Shown: one piece after another, positions 47,115 through 59,387 of the stretch
Layout: each line of letters begins with the position of its first letter
How positions within the stretch are numbered: position 1 is the first letter of the stretch
Origin: Narthecium ossifragum
Taxonomy: Eukaryota > Streptophyta > Magnoliopsida > Dioscoreales > Nartheciaceae
Assembly (NCBI GenBank): GCA_963920575.1
Contig: OY986972.1
Location: 5,969,115 to 6,033,114 of the forward strand
Length of the DNA: 64,000 nt
Reading direction: 5' to 3'
Translations under genes and position numbers: made by a program
The notes under the pieces: generated by a model
Databases searched by the model: none
The model's input: only the letters and a program-made list of their open reading frames with translations
What the model was told of the DNA's origin: nothing

Positions 47115-47427
47115 GGGTAGATGATGACAGGAGACGTAATTTGAAGTTACGTCTTTATTAATATAGACGTAACGCCAACCTATGTCTTGCAAGAACCACT
47201 TTCTCCTCTCTGCACTTGGCTCCTTACGATGGGGGAATGGTCAAAAGGTCAAAGACGTAACTCCGAGTTATGTCTTCAAAGGTACGTTTTCGTTAGCAGG
47301 ATTAAAAAATGAAAGGTCACGCTAGCGTGGCACTGACGTGGCCAAAGCATTCATATCTTCATCAATATTTTCTCCACGTGTATATTTTAATAATATTTTA
47401 TTAAAATAATATTATTTATTTTTTTCC
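47115..47427. repeat. MULE right terminal inverted repeat
   Basis: Inverted match of 42191-42510, ending TTTTTTTCC before the 9-bp target duplication. Palindromes of the form ACGTAANTNNNANTTACGT recur at about 47133 and 47253. Confidence 0.85.
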
Positions 47428-47436
47428 AATATTCTA

Positions 47437-47891
47437 ATATAGCTATTTTCTATGCAATTGATGAACAATTATATGCCCCTCCATGGGATTACGTTCTTCC
47501 AAGAGAAAGGCATTTAAAAGTAAAATAATCTAAATCGCCCTTAATTACCCTTATTTTAGAAAGTAACGAAATTGGATCTAAAGATCTAAATTACAGCACT
47601 GTTCTAGTCCTATTAAAATACGCCGAAATTAAAAATCATACAAACTGTACATGAATGCCCTAACAAACCATATAGAATGTCCTTGAAGTAATCTCAACCG
47701 TTAAATTTTCATCCGATGGTTTTGATCAACAATATTTTTAAGTAAATGAAAATTAGTAGTGATCTCAACCGTCAGATGAATATCCAACGGTTGAGATTAC
47801 TACTGCAGCCAAACCCTTCTTCTCCCATCAATAACTGCCGTTCTCCTCCAAAAAAGGGCCATCTTTTGTTCTTTCACCCATCTTTCTCTTC
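47437..47891. other. Intergenic, no gene seen
   Basis: AT-rich. The sequence ATCTCAACCGT and its near inverse TCCAACGGTTGAGAT recur near 47692-47800. No coding sequence recognised. Confidence 0.5.
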
Positions 47892-48083
47892 GGGCTGTTT
47901 GGATATCGCGGATCCAGGGGACGGAATTCGTGGAAGCGGATTCCGCTCCTGACGGGCGGATCCCATTTTCCAGGATCCGCACAGAATCCGGGCGTTATCC
48001 AAACGCCGGATCCTGCATAGCGGGATCCGCCCATCCGCCGGATCCCGCGGATACCGGCGGATCCGTGTGAGCCAAACAGCCCC
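47892..48083. mobile_element. Small GC-rich MITE-like element
   Basis: About 190 bp bounded by inverted GGGCTGTTTGG (47892) and CCAAACAGCCC (48073-48083). The interior is dense in GGATCC and GCGGAT blocks in both directions. TTC lies directly before and after, which may be a 3-bp target duplication. No coding capacity. The superfamily cannot be told. Confidence 0.6.
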
Positions 48084-49325
48084 TTCATTGATAGCATATC
48101 CAAAGCCTCCCCAGTAAAAAAGTTGGCACATTTTATTCTTCAATATTTTTTTATTTTATATTTTTTGCTATTTCATTTTGAAGATAAAGTGAATATAATA
48201 TTTAAAATCGTCTCTTGTTTTGCATGGATGTGACCTTATTTTTGACCCTTTTTTTATTTATTACAGTATTTTTTATTTAATATTTGACATTGGCTAATAA
48301 ATTTCCTCTCGAAAGTTTTTTGTTTATATCCAACCCTTTTATGCTCCATATTTTTTATTTTACATGTGACATCCACCCCTAGATTTCATTCTCTAGAAAT
48401 ACTTTTGCTTGTAATCAATCCTCCGACGAATCCTTGATCAAGTTAAAAAGCTCAATATTTTTTGAAGAAAAATCACAAAACGCAACTCATCATTGTAAAA
48501 TAGGCCGATTTTTTTGTTTTTTTTTTGGAGGAGGAATGGCATAAATTAATATACCCTATTCCTTGTGATGTGCGTTTTTTTTTATAGGAAAGTAAAAAAA
48601 AAAAATTATGTAGATGGAAAAGAATATAATGCTGGATTTGAGGATTAGAATATAGAAGAAGAACTATTTTTTTTTTAGTTCTAGAGGAAACTATTCTTGA
48701 GATTGCAACGATGCTTGACATTATTGTCGTGGTTCTTCATGTAGTCATGGAGCAACTAACACAATGCCAAGTATCAACTCAGGCGGATGCAAGCCATCTT
48801 TGGAAGAGAAATATAGAATTACAGGAGATATGATCGAAGGACCTGTAGCAGATACAGTTGAGATTTTAGAGCAAGGAGTAAAACGTAGATGAACCTACAA
48901 ACATAGACCGATAGACGAATCACGACGAGCTGACCAACGGACTCGTAGCATGACCAAAAACTCGAGGAAGAAGAGGGTGCAGAGATGGCACAAAGTTCGC
49001 AGAAGGCCTTTCTGCATTTGTTGAGAAGTTTGGTGCGTTTCTTGAGAGAATGTGATGAGAGGCTGAAGACTCTTGCCAGGAGAATTGGATATATATCCAC
49101 ATGATAGTGCAGAGTGAAGTAGGCTAGTTCCTGCTGAACTTGCCAGACTCTTCCACTGACCAAGGATGAACAATTTGATGCTAGGGAGCTTATCGTAATA
49201 GATTGTCATTGAGTTGATCTTTTCTTTGGTTATTCCTGGGCTGAAGAGCTTTTGGTCGGCGATGGCTATTTGCTCGAGCTTGCGCGAAGGTGAAGAAGAA
49301 TGCTAGGTGAGTTGGAGCCATAGAA
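48084..49325. other. Intergenic, no recognisable gene
   Basis: AT-rich with long T and A runs (48506-48605). Open frames at 48819-49163 (minus) and nearby resemble nothing I know. The right end abuts the LINE. Confidence 0.4.
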
Positions 49326-49624
49326 ATGGCTGCTCAGCACCGCCAACCAGCCCCCTCCACTAGCTTTGACCCCCCCCCCCCTCCTTCTGCTTCCCCAGCC
49401 AAACCCCCTTCCTCCAGCCTTCGATACTCCTCAGCAGTTCCACCCCCTTGCCCTCTCCTCCCATGTAGCTCTCACCGTTGACACTTAGGCTTATCCTTTT
49501 CATTACACTCTTTCCCATCTCTTTGGCCCACCACCGCCACCTTTCCCCCACGTTCCTCCACCTCTCCCACCCTCTTTAACCCCCCCATCATTTACTCCAT
49601 CCCCTTTACCATGCTCACCTACCT

Positions 49625-51187
49625 ATGCAATCTCTCCTTTTTCTACAGTCCCTTGGTTCCCCTGGGGCAGTGCTTAGCGAATCCGACAAAGAGGCTTGTA
49701 GGGTGGGACCGCTGGAAGGTGAGACTCCCCGTGCCTCCCCTGCCACTGACTTGAGGGAGGAGGATGGTGACCTCGGTCCACCACCCCGTGACCACCAGGA
49801 GGAGGATAGCCTCGAGCTAGAAGATGCTGATTTGGACCGTAGTAGCAAGGTTTGGGAGAACGCAGTGTACGCAAATCTAAGTGGTAGGATGAGACTGGAC
49901 GAGTTGCTCCGACGCTTGGATTGGATGTGGGCGCCATTTAAACCCTCCCTAGTCGCTGATGTGGATGACGGCCTCTACGTCATCCGCTTTGAGAAAGCTG
50001 ACGACTGGCTTCGGGCGGTCTCAGGCGGCCCATGGCAAGTGGGTGGTCTCACGCTATCCCTGTTCTGCTGGCAAGATGACTTCCACCCCAACGAAGACTC
50101 TCCTTTCTTCATCGTACGGCGTGGGTTCGTTTCCCATGGTTGCCAGTCAACCGTTACGATGAAGAACGACTGCTAAACATTGATGGTACTATAGGCAAGC
50201 TCCTGCTGGTTGATCCGGCATCAACAAAAGCCTCCCGGTGTCGTTACGCCCGAGTCTGTGTGATGGTCCAAACTGACATTCCAGTGAAGCAAGGAGTATG
50301 GATAAGGAGGAAGGGTAACTCCTCAGCGGGTTTCTTCCAACGCTTCTTGTTTGAATGCGAGGAGGTTTGCTCCGGCTGCGGATGTCTCGGACATTTTTGC
50401 GCCCCGGCGACTCCGGCCCTGGCTTCCCGTGTGGAGCGTGTGGGAGACTTTGTGGAGGAGAGTGTGGTGGGAGGTGCCCCCGCTCGCCGACGCCGAGCTC
50501 GACGGAGACGTCGAAATCGAGTTAGGAGGAGGGCGGTGGCCGCGGCCGAGCAAGCGGAGAGGGTGGAGTCCCCGCTGCCTCCTGACTGTGAATGAGGAGG
50601 AAGGCCTACGATTGGGTCATGTCTCTTTCTTACAGCTAGGCGAGCAGGTGTTCTCAAATTCAAATTTGAATCAAGCCCAGGCTGTAGTGGCTGGACCATC
50701 TTGCGAGATGGAGGGCTCTTGTGGAAGGCTTGTTTCGATGAATGCCTCAGATCTGGATCTTCCAAAAGCGATAGAAGATATTGGCACTCCTCCCCATGCA
50801 GTGCATGTGGCTGCAAATGAAGCCACGTCGTCCACAGAGAGTCTCTCTTTTGATGGCGAGGATCAGGCTGGTGATATGGCCTTTTGCCCCTTGAGGTCGC
50901 CCACCCCACCTCTGGATGTGGTCGTCGCTGCTGAGGACGACCGAGGAAATGAGTCTCCAGTCTCTCCGGATGAAGCCTTGAAAGCATTCCATCTCCAAGG
51001 CCTTGAGTCCCTCCTCACCTCTCTTCTCCCCTCCTCGACCCTCAACACAGCGGGGGAAGATGAGGCTTGGGGAATGGCATTTGAGAACGACGATGAGATG
51101 ACAGAGCTGGCTGATGGCGCATTGCGTTTGGCGAAGCAAGGCGAGACCCCCGTGCCCCAAGGCACGGATGCGATTGGCGATCAATGA
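49625..51187 (+). pseudogene. LINE ORF1 (DUF4283-like nucleic-acid-binding protein), frameshifted
   Basis: ORF1 of plant L1 elements encodes the RNA-binding partner. Visible are RLDWMWAPFKPSLVADVDDG, YVIRFEKADDWLRAVSGGPW and SLFCWQDDF in one frame. After a shift near 50120-50150 come RYARVCVMVQTDIP and FECEEVCSGCGCLGHFC, the zinc-knuckle region. A second shift near 50560-50600 leads into an acidic C-terminal region (about 50580-51187) that ends with TGA at 51185-51187. Upstream of 49625 the frame continues back toward 49326 in Pro-rich sequence with a stop. Non-functional as it stands. Confidence 0.78.
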
Positions 51188-51789
51188 AAGTCCTCTCCTG
51201 GAACTGCAGGGGAGCGGGCCTTCGGAAACTTCATTGGATCTGTAGAAGGCTACTCGCCCGGCATGTACCCGACCTACTTCTGCTCCAGGAGGTGGGTTTA
51301 TCTTCAGATGATCTTCCATTTTGAAAGGCAAGCTTGGGCCATGCTGGGACACTTTCCTAGTCCCACGTTTAGGCCGAAAGGGGGGTATTCTAGTGGCCTG
51401 GAAACTAGAGGTGGGGATGGTCTCCTTTGTCCAGTCCTCACGCCAAGCAATACACGGGGTCATCACGCTCTCCCTCACCAACTAGTAGTTGATTTCGTTG
51501 GTTTACACTGCCATGAGTTGTGGGGAGAGGCAAAAGTTGTGGCTAGATCTCTCACGAGTGTGCCAAGGTGACAAGGCCCATATCATATTGGGGGACTTCA
51601 ACACGATCATCTCGCCGGCAGAGAAACGGGGAGGAAGACCGTTCAGGCTTAGCTGTGGTGTGAGGGATTTCCTGGGGTTTCTTTCTTCATGCAACCTCAT
51701 GGACATGAGCTTCGTCGGCCAAACCTTCACTTGGTCCAACAAGAGACAGGGGCGGGCTCGCATCCTGGAGCCTCTTGATAGAGGGGTGT

Positions 51790-53306
51790 TGACACGCCTT
51801 AAAAAGTGTCGCAGCCTTAACAAGTACGCCAAAATTACAAATTTATAATCCGAATCACTAACTAACTACTTTATGGGTAGATAGTAATGAGTCCGAGTCG
51901 AATCCACAGGGAACTAATGGTTTAAGTCGTATACTAGGTATAATTCCTAACAAGGAGTTGGGAAAAAGATAATCTTTTGGGTTTTTATCTAGAACTAAAC
52001 AAATACGAAAAGAATACTAATAGATAAGATAATGCCAAAGAAATCTAATCAATAATAAAGAACTTACTAGGTATTCCTAAGATAAGAGCAGATAAATCAA
52101 CTTAGATAATTTTATATAGTCGATAGGTGAATGGCTAGAAGTCCTACCGCTCAACGAAGACGTCGGGGATAATATCAAGAATGGATATTGGTAAATAATC
52201 AAGATGGTTCTGGCACCTTGAGATCGCCTACTAGAATGTATCAAGGATTAGAGTTAACCTAGTGGTTCTGGCACTAGCATTGTGGTTCTAGCACATACGA
52301 AATCCCTAATCTCGAATAATGATGAATAACGGATTAAGAAGCGGTCATAATGGTTCTAGCATTATGTGTAATGGTCCTAGCATTACAAGGCTCTTAATCT
52401 CGAGAAGGAAATCCTCACATCCATGGTCCTAGCATGGATGTTTGATGAGAATCTCTAATCTCAAGCCCTAACATGCACAAGACCTAAATCTAGGGCATAT
52501 AGGAACAAATCATTCATCTAACATATAATAATAATCAAACCAATAGATAAGAACATAAAAACAATCCATTCAACCATCAAAGTATGATTTACAACTCATA
52601 ATCTATAGAAAACCCTAGAAATAACTTTACTACATCATAGAATCCCAAAGCTAGGGTTTAGTTACTCATCTTAGGAAGGAGATCCGTCGATGAAGGTTGT
52701 CGCCGCGCTCCACCCATGGATCTTCGACCAAAGATCTAACCTAATTTGTGGAAAAGAAACTAAGAGAAACCCTAAGAGATCAACAAAATTCGACCATGGA
52801 AGGCTGCCAAAACGCCCCCAAAGAAGGCTATTTATAGCCTAAGACAAACCCTAACTCGGATTAGTCAATTTCCTTTTATTTTTCCCCCAGCGCCCAAGGA
52901 GATCGATCTCCTTTGGGATGAGATCGATCTGGTTTTCCGTAACTGCTTCTTCTGCACCTCTGTACTAAAAATGGCATATCTTCCTCTAGGAAACTCCAAA
53001 TCACGAACCGTAAAAAGTTCTGGAATCTAGACTTCAAGAGATTTCCAACCATATATAGTACATCATCTGATTCTTCCTGAGCAGGTACAGTTTTGATGTC
53101 AAAGATGGTTCATCTTTGCTCCTTTGCTCCTTTGTTCTTTTGCTCCTAACAGGTTCTTTATTTGTTCGTTTTAGCACCAAACTTGATCTAATCTTCGCTT
53201 AGGGTCCTTAAGCCTGAAATGGGGAAAAGACAATCAAAATAGCATTGCTCGGAGACTAACGAGACCTAGTTAAAAGGGTGATTTGTGCACTTTTCACGTC
53301 TTATCA
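51790..53306 (-). repeat. LARD-like element 3' LTR (1517 bp)
   Basis: Plus strand TGACACGCCTTAAAAAGTG to CACGTCTTATCA. Contains a GATCGATC pair at 52901 and 52922 (21 apart), and TATTTATAGCC near 52828, the inverse of a TATA box. Its coding-strand start matches solo LTR B. Confidence 0.92.
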
Positions 53307-53325
53307 CACCCCCCAACTTGATCTT
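53307..53325 (-). other. Polypurine tract of the LARD-like element
   Basis: Read on the coding strand, AAGTTGGGGGGTG stands directly before the 3' LTR, where plus-strand DNA synthesis starts. Confidence 0.75.
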
Positions 53326-55912
53326 TGCTAGTCCTCGAGCAAAGCAAGATAAAAATAAACATAAAGCAGTAAACCTAACTAGCCACTTTCGTAGGTCTCA
53401 CGATTACACTTAGCACGTGTAACAAGCCTTTAAACCCCTGGGTGGCCCCAGTGGAAGAGTTATAGTCTCCTGAGGGTTTCCGGTGATGATACCCACAAAC
53501 ATCTATACATCCCCTTGACATATCATCATAACTCAATTATAATATTCATTAACTCTAATGCATCAAATAGAACTAATATTCATGAATGTATTCTTTAATT
53601 TACAGACACATAAAAGTAGAGTAAATACAAGCATGTCATAACACACTTCCAATACTTCAACATATTTAATCATAATTCAAAAATAACATTAACACTGCAG
53701 TGTGTGAATAAAGTTTCACATGCATCAGAGTCTCCATTATATCCAAGCATTCAACTGTTCAAGATCAACATTCTAAACATGCACATATTTTCCACTATCA
53801 CATAACAATATTTGTTCTTTTTTTTTCAGACACATACTTTTTTTTCTTTAGGAAATTCAACCGTTTTACGCGAACAACATGCTGGTTAGGCACCCTACCC
53901 GGTTACTAGGTATGAAATCCTTTTTTTCTCATTTCTCTTTTTTTTCTTTTTCTTTTTTTTTCAGGTAATTCAACTGTTTTACGCGAACAACACGCTGGTT
54001 AGGCACACTACCCGGTTACTAAGTTGAAAACCCTACACTTTCAAACAGATACTTTTTGTGAACAGAAAATTGCATGTGTTCATGTATCTTCTGTGACATG
54101 ACAGAGAACAGTGAATCTATCCCAGTCTTAGGCTCAGACTCTAATTTCAAATCATCCACATGTGAAAGTGCTCAGTGCGATAAGATATGTCATGTTATCC
54201 CTAAATCATGGTAAAAGTGTTAAAGTATAGAGATAATGCCATGCATAGCTAAATTTGCTAGACTTTATATGACATATAAATTTCCGAACAAATCATCGAA
54301 TAGATTTCTAAATCATGCATCTTTATCAATAAAAATCATAATGTCATTCTTTTGACATGTTTTAAGGGATGTATAATAGACATGAATTCCCTAAGAATCA
54401 TAAACATAAATTTCTAGAATTCTACCCCCCAACTTAAATGTAATTGTCCTCAATTACACTAAGTCATAAAAATAAAGCAAGGTATAAAGGGTAGAGATTA
54501 CCCTAAGATCGTGTCAGAATAGTCGTCTTCCGCATTATAATCACCACCGCGCCCACACAACGGAAACATCGCCACCGACAAAATGCATGTCTCTAGAAAA
54601 TACAATCTATATCTGGCATTAATATCCGCCCATGAGTAATGTACAAAGGAAAACCTGTCATAAAAATACCTTTCCAAAAAGTCAAATAGAATAGAATGAA
54701 AAATATATCATTAATAGCAAAAAGGAATATAAATTATTAAAAATTTCGGCAGAGTTTCCTTTGTATTTCTTGAATATGTAGCCTGTACAATCATTCATCC
54801 ACATAATTTAAAATATAGACATTAAAATACATTAAATCATCCATGCGCAACACCAAAAATATTCAGCATCAAAAATATTGTCCTGATTGATGATCGCGAC
54901 CGTCTGATCAGACAAATGGGTTTTGGAGTATATGGATCACGTCCATCAGCAATCGGACGGCTGAGAGCTCGCCGGTCGGTGATCAACTGTGAAACGTCAT
55001 CGCCGGAGGACGGAAAGGGCTGGGATAGAATCGTGGAGGGCCAAGGAGTTTTTCGGTAAGCTCTGATCGAAGCATCGTGGCCTCCAGACGGCGAAACGGC
55101 GGTGGACGGCTCGGTGGGAAATGGCCGGAGTTGGAAACCGGCGGTCGGAGCTTCAATCTAGATAGGCAAGGATCGAGGAAGGATCATGGAGACCTAAGGA
55201 ACTCACCTATATGATTTATTTGAAGAATTGGAGTTCCAGGAGGCGAATAGAAGATGGTCGGAGAGGTTGAGACCGTCGGTGGTGAGATCCAGTGATCTAG
55301 GCCGCAAGCAAAGTTTTTGATGGGTGGGAAGTGTTCGTGGTAGCCGGAGGACACTTCTGGAGGTGGCTAAGGGCGTTGGGAAGCAGTGGAAGAGGTGATC
55401 GGAGATGGCCGGTGAAACAGGGGAGGCTCACTGGCATCGGAGGAGGTGATATTGAGGGAATACGAGGTCGGGAGGAGGTATAGGAGAAGATGGTGGTGAT
55501 GTAGGTGTTGGTTTGGAGGGACGGGGATGGCCGGACAGACGGCGACGGTGGGCAGCGTCGTCGGCTCGGGGACGAGCCGACGAGCCGGGACGACGAGCTG
55601 TGAGAAGAAATAGAGCGGGAGGAGAGAGGAAAAACGAGGAAAAGAAAGGAAATTTAGGAAAAATCCGAAAAAAATAGAAACAAAACATAGAAAAATCTTA
55701 AAAATTAAGAAAAATTCTAAAAACTCAGGAAAAATCCGAAAAACTACTAGGTTGCCTCCCAGCAAGCGCTCGGTTTATCGTCTTCCGCTCGACGTTATGC
55801 TAAAAAGATCAAAATCGAATTTGGGTGGACAATGGTTCCAAGTGAAGAAATACATTGATTGAAGCATATAGAAGATGTGCAAACATAATTCATCAAAGAT
55901 GAAAGACTGGTC
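53326..55912 (-). other. LARD-like element, 3' non-coding interior
   Basis: No conserved retroelement protein seen. A ~50-bp block with TTTTACGCGAACAACA and GGTTAGGCAC is repeated at about 53870 and 53975, separated by T-rich DNA. From about 54890 to 55620 the DNA is unusually GC-rich compared with the flanks, and a Ser/Pro/His-rich frame (55367-55765) is a likely compositional artefact. Confidence 0.5.
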
Positions 55913-57583
55913 TTAAGTAATGAAATCATTAAAAAATTTAGTTAGTGACCAATCACCATCCTGCAAACCATGTGTTTCAATAAATCTGTCTATCATCATA
56001 TAGGTTTTTGGTGGTCGATGGGTGAAAGTAAAGAAATACATGTTCCTAAGAATGGCGAAGAGGTGCAAACATGTTTTATCAAAGAATAAAGAAGGATTCA
56101 TGGCAAACAATTCAGTAAAAGTTTTAATCATGGGCCAATTGTCATCCTTCAAGCCATGAATTTCAATAAAAAGATCCATCCTCAAGTGGTCTTTTGGAGG
56201 TCGATGATTTGAGGTAAAGAAATACATGGTCCGAAGAAGGGTAAAGCCATGCAAACAAGCTTCGTCAAAGAAAAAGGGAATATCCGTAGCAAACAAAGTG
56301 CTAGAAGGATGAGAGGTCTTTATAAGATCTTTGATGAAGTTTCGATGAAAATGAGCATAGTCTCTACTCAAAATAAGGCCTATCCTCCCCAAATGTTCAA
56401 CTAGTGTGGATGACATGAATGGTAGAAGCTCAAATTGAGGCTTTCTATGAGAGGTTTGGCTAACATCACTAGATTCCTCATTATCATTTAAACAAGACAA
56501 AACACCATCATCATCCAACACGTCAAAAACCGGTAACTTATCATTATATGTACTTTCATCACCATAATCATCAAAAATCGGTAAAATATCACTCGCATAT
56601 GATGCCTCAAGTACTGGCTCATTATCATTAAAAATACCATTCACCGGTAATGACTTATCATACTGAACATTATCATCAATAGCATACTCACACACCTGTA
56701 AATCCTCATGAAACATATCAATGACATCAAATACAGGCAATATCTCCTTAGTCACATCATCATCAATTTGTTCATCGAAAACCCGCAAGTTATCATAAAC
56801 CCTACCACCATCACATGCCTCAAAATCATTAACCGGATAAGCATTATCAATATCATCATTAATCGTAAGAGGCTCTAAGTCACACATGCGTTCATCACTA
56901 TCATCATTGTCATGAACAATATGAGACAGTTGTCCATTCAACCATTTAATATGTGCCGCCGACCAGAAATCATCAATAATATCCTCACACACCGGCGAAA
57001 CATCATTCAACTCATCATGAACAAGTGAAGTCTCATTAGGGATCGCATAATTGCATGTGTCACTAACATTGGTAACTTGGGTATCACAAGTAACATCATT
57101 AGAATTAGAGAGTGCCGACTCATTCCTGCAATCATCAACCGCATCATCGTAGGATTCCATCAAAGATGTGAGTTGCTCAATTTGGGCTTGTATCCTAGCT
57201 ATTGATTGCGACTGGGAATGTACAATTTCTACTAAAGATGGGTCTACTTGTGCTTGCGATTTCAAAGAAACAGAAGGCTCATACCAATGTTGGGGTGGTG
57301 GGTATTAGGGTCGAGAAGAATAAGACGGTTCAAAACTAGGTGCATAGTGCGGGTTAGGATAGTAATCTTGGTGTTGAACATTCGGAGGATAGTAACCTTG
57401 GTATTGCCAATTGAGGTATGTATGACTACTCAAATTCGGATCATAAGAGTATGCATGCAAATTATATGCTGGATTTGAACAATCATATGTGTCATTAACA
57501 TAAGCGGGTGTATGACTAGATGGTAAAGAATAATCATGTAATGCATCACCCGGTGGCATATACTTATCGGCCATGTATATCAA
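55913..57583 (-). pseudogene. LARD-like element ORF, uncharacterised, one in-frame stop
   Basis: A single frame of 557 codons from ATG 57583 to the stop at 55913, interrupted once by TAA at 57305-57307. The N-terminal ~95 residues are rich in Tyr, Pro, Asn and His (YPPPQHWYEPSVS, NWQYQGYYPPN). A short helical stretch follows (QSQSIARIQAQIEQLTSLM), then a long Asp/Asn-rich acidic region. The C-terminal part holds two copies of a ~55-residue unit, first near 56150-56310 and then near 55925-56090, sharing MYFFT, HRPPK and IHGL/THGL. I do not recognise its function. Its position after the primer site suggests a gag-like role, which is inference. Confidence 0.75.
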
Positions 57584-57865
57584 TCAAAACAATCAAGGAT
57601 CACACCAAAAAGATAGAAATACGTTACAGTGGATGGTCCAAGAATGAGACGCCCGTCGTCGCTTAGATGTTGTCAAATCTCGCACGGCGGTGTCTTCTAT
57701 CAACACAAAGATATAGAAATGTTAGCACAAATTCTATTTTTGTATTTTTAAATTTTAATTTTTTTTATGATTTTCGTTTTTGTTTTTTGATAAATAAATA
57801 AGAACAAAAGAAACAACTAGTTGGAAGTAACTACACTAAGTAAACAACTTAAAACCCTAATTAAT

Positions 57866-57883
57866 TCCCCGACAACGGCGTCA
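57866..57883 (-). other. Primer binding site of the LARD-like element
   Basis: On the coding strand TGACGCCGTTGTCGGGGA starts six bases after the 5' LTR. It matches the tRNA-Asp site TGGCGCCGTTGCCGGGGA of Tat/Athila-type elements at 16 of 18 positions. Confidence 0.8.
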
Positions 57884-57889
57884 AAATTC

Positions 57890-59387
57890 TGACAGGCCTT
57901 GAAAAGTGTCGCAGCCTTAACAAGTACGTCAAAATTACAAATTTATAATCCGAATCACTAACTAACTACTTTATGGGTAGATAGTAATGAGTCCGAGTCG
58001 AATCCACATGGAACTAATGGTTTAAGTCGTATACTAGGTATAATTCCTAACAAGGAGTTGGGAAAAAGATAATCTTTTGGGTTTTTATCTAGAACTAAAC
58101 AAATACGAAAAGAGTACTAATAAATAAGATAATGCCAAGGAAATCTAATCAATAATAAAGAACTTACTAGCTATTCCTAAGATAAGAGCAAATAAATCAA
58201 CTTAGATGATTTTATATAGTCGATAGGTGAATGGCTAGAAGTCCTACCGCTCAACGAAGACGTCGGGGATAATATCAAGAATGGATATTGGTAAATAATC
58301 AAGATGGTTCTGGCACCTTGAGATCGCCTACTAGAATGTATCAAGGATTAGAGTTAACCTAGTGGTTCTGGCACTAGCATTGTGGTTCTAGCACATACGA
58401 ATCCCTAATCTCGAATAATGATGAATAACGAATTAAGAAGCGGTCATAATGGTTCTAGCATTATGTGTAATGGTCCTAGCATTACAAGGCTCTTAATCTC
58501 AAGAAGGAAATCCTCACATCCATGGTCCTAGCATGGATGTTTGATGAGAATCTCTAATCTCAAGGCCTAACATGCACAAGACTTAAATCTAGGGCATATT
58601 AACATATAATAATAATCACACCAATAGATAAGAACATAAAAACAATCCATTCAACCATCAAAGTATGATTTACAACTCATAATCTATAGAAAACCCTAGA
58701 AATAACTTTACTACATCATAGAATCCCAAAGCTAGGGTTTAGTTACTCATCTTAGGAAGGAGATCCGTCGATGAAGGTTGTCGCCGCGCTCCACCCATGG
58801 ATCTTCGACCAAAGATCTAACCTAATTTGTGGAAAAGAAACTAAGAGAAACCCTAAGAGATCAACAAAATTCGACCATGGAAGGCTGCCAAAACGCCCCC
58901 AAAGAAGGCTATTTATAGCCTAAGACAAACCCTAACTCGGATTAGTCAATTTCCTTTTATTTTTCCCCCAGCGCCCAAGGAGATCGATCTCCTTTGGGAT
59001 GAGATCGATTTGGTTTTCCGTAACTGCTTCTTCTGCACCTCTGTACTAAAAATGGCATATCTTCCTCTAGGAAACTCCAAATCACGAACCGTAAAAAGTT
59101 CTGGAATCTAGACTTCAAGAGCTTTCCAACCATATATAGTACATCATCTGATTCTTCCTAAGCAGGTACAGTTTTGATGTCAAAGATGGTTCATCTTTGC
59201 TCCTTTGCTCCTTTGCTCTTTTGCTCCTAGCAGGTTCTTTATTTGTTCGTTTTAGCACCAAACTTGATCTAATCTTCGCTGAGGGTCCTTAAGCCTGAAA
59301 TAGGGAAAAGACAATCAAAATAGCATTGCTCGGAGACTAACGAGACCTAGTTAAAAGGGTGATTTGTGCACTTTTCACGTCTTATCA
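57890..59387 (-). repeat. LARD-like element 5' LTR (1498 bp)
   Basis: Partner of 51790-53306, lacking about 18 bases near 58600 that the other LTR has. The second GATCGATC of its pair (59003) has become GATCGATT. Confidence 0.92.

Larger units (their letters stand above)
42191..47427 (-). mobile_element. MULE DNA transposon with long inverted termini, split by a solo LTR
   Basis: Terminal inverted repeats of about 310-320 bp (42191-42510 and 47115-47427) share GTGGAGAAAATATTGATG, TGGCCACGTCAGTGCCACGC and ACGTAACT blocks. The 9-bp sequence AATATTCTA flanks both ends (42182-42190 and 47428-47436), the target duplication length of Mutator-like elements. Without the nested LTR it is about 2.9 kb. 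It carries only the N-terminal part of a MuDR-type transposase, on the minus strand. Confidence 0.92.
51790..59387 (-). mobile_element. Complete non-autonomous (LARD-like) LTR retroelement, Tat/Athila-like LTRs
   Basis: LTRs 57890-59387 (5', minus strand) and 51790-53306 (3'), flanked by GGTGT (51785-51789 and 59388-59392). They differ at roughly 20 bases and two indels by eye, about 1.5%. The primer site at 57866-57883 fits the 3' end of Asp tRNA, as in Tat/Athila Gypsy elements. A polypurine tract precedes the 3' LTR. The 4.6-kb interior has no protease, integrase or reverse transcriptase that I can find. It has only one long ORF (55913-57583), so the element must borrow enzymes. Confidence 0.92.

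Noticed and set aside
48819..49209. Overlapping minus-strand frames as a gene
   Set aside because: No recognisable domain and no splice-consistent extension; left as unassigned DNA.
50244..51481. Long minus-strand frames opposite LINE ORF1
   Set aside because: Shadows of the GC-rich plus-strand coding region.
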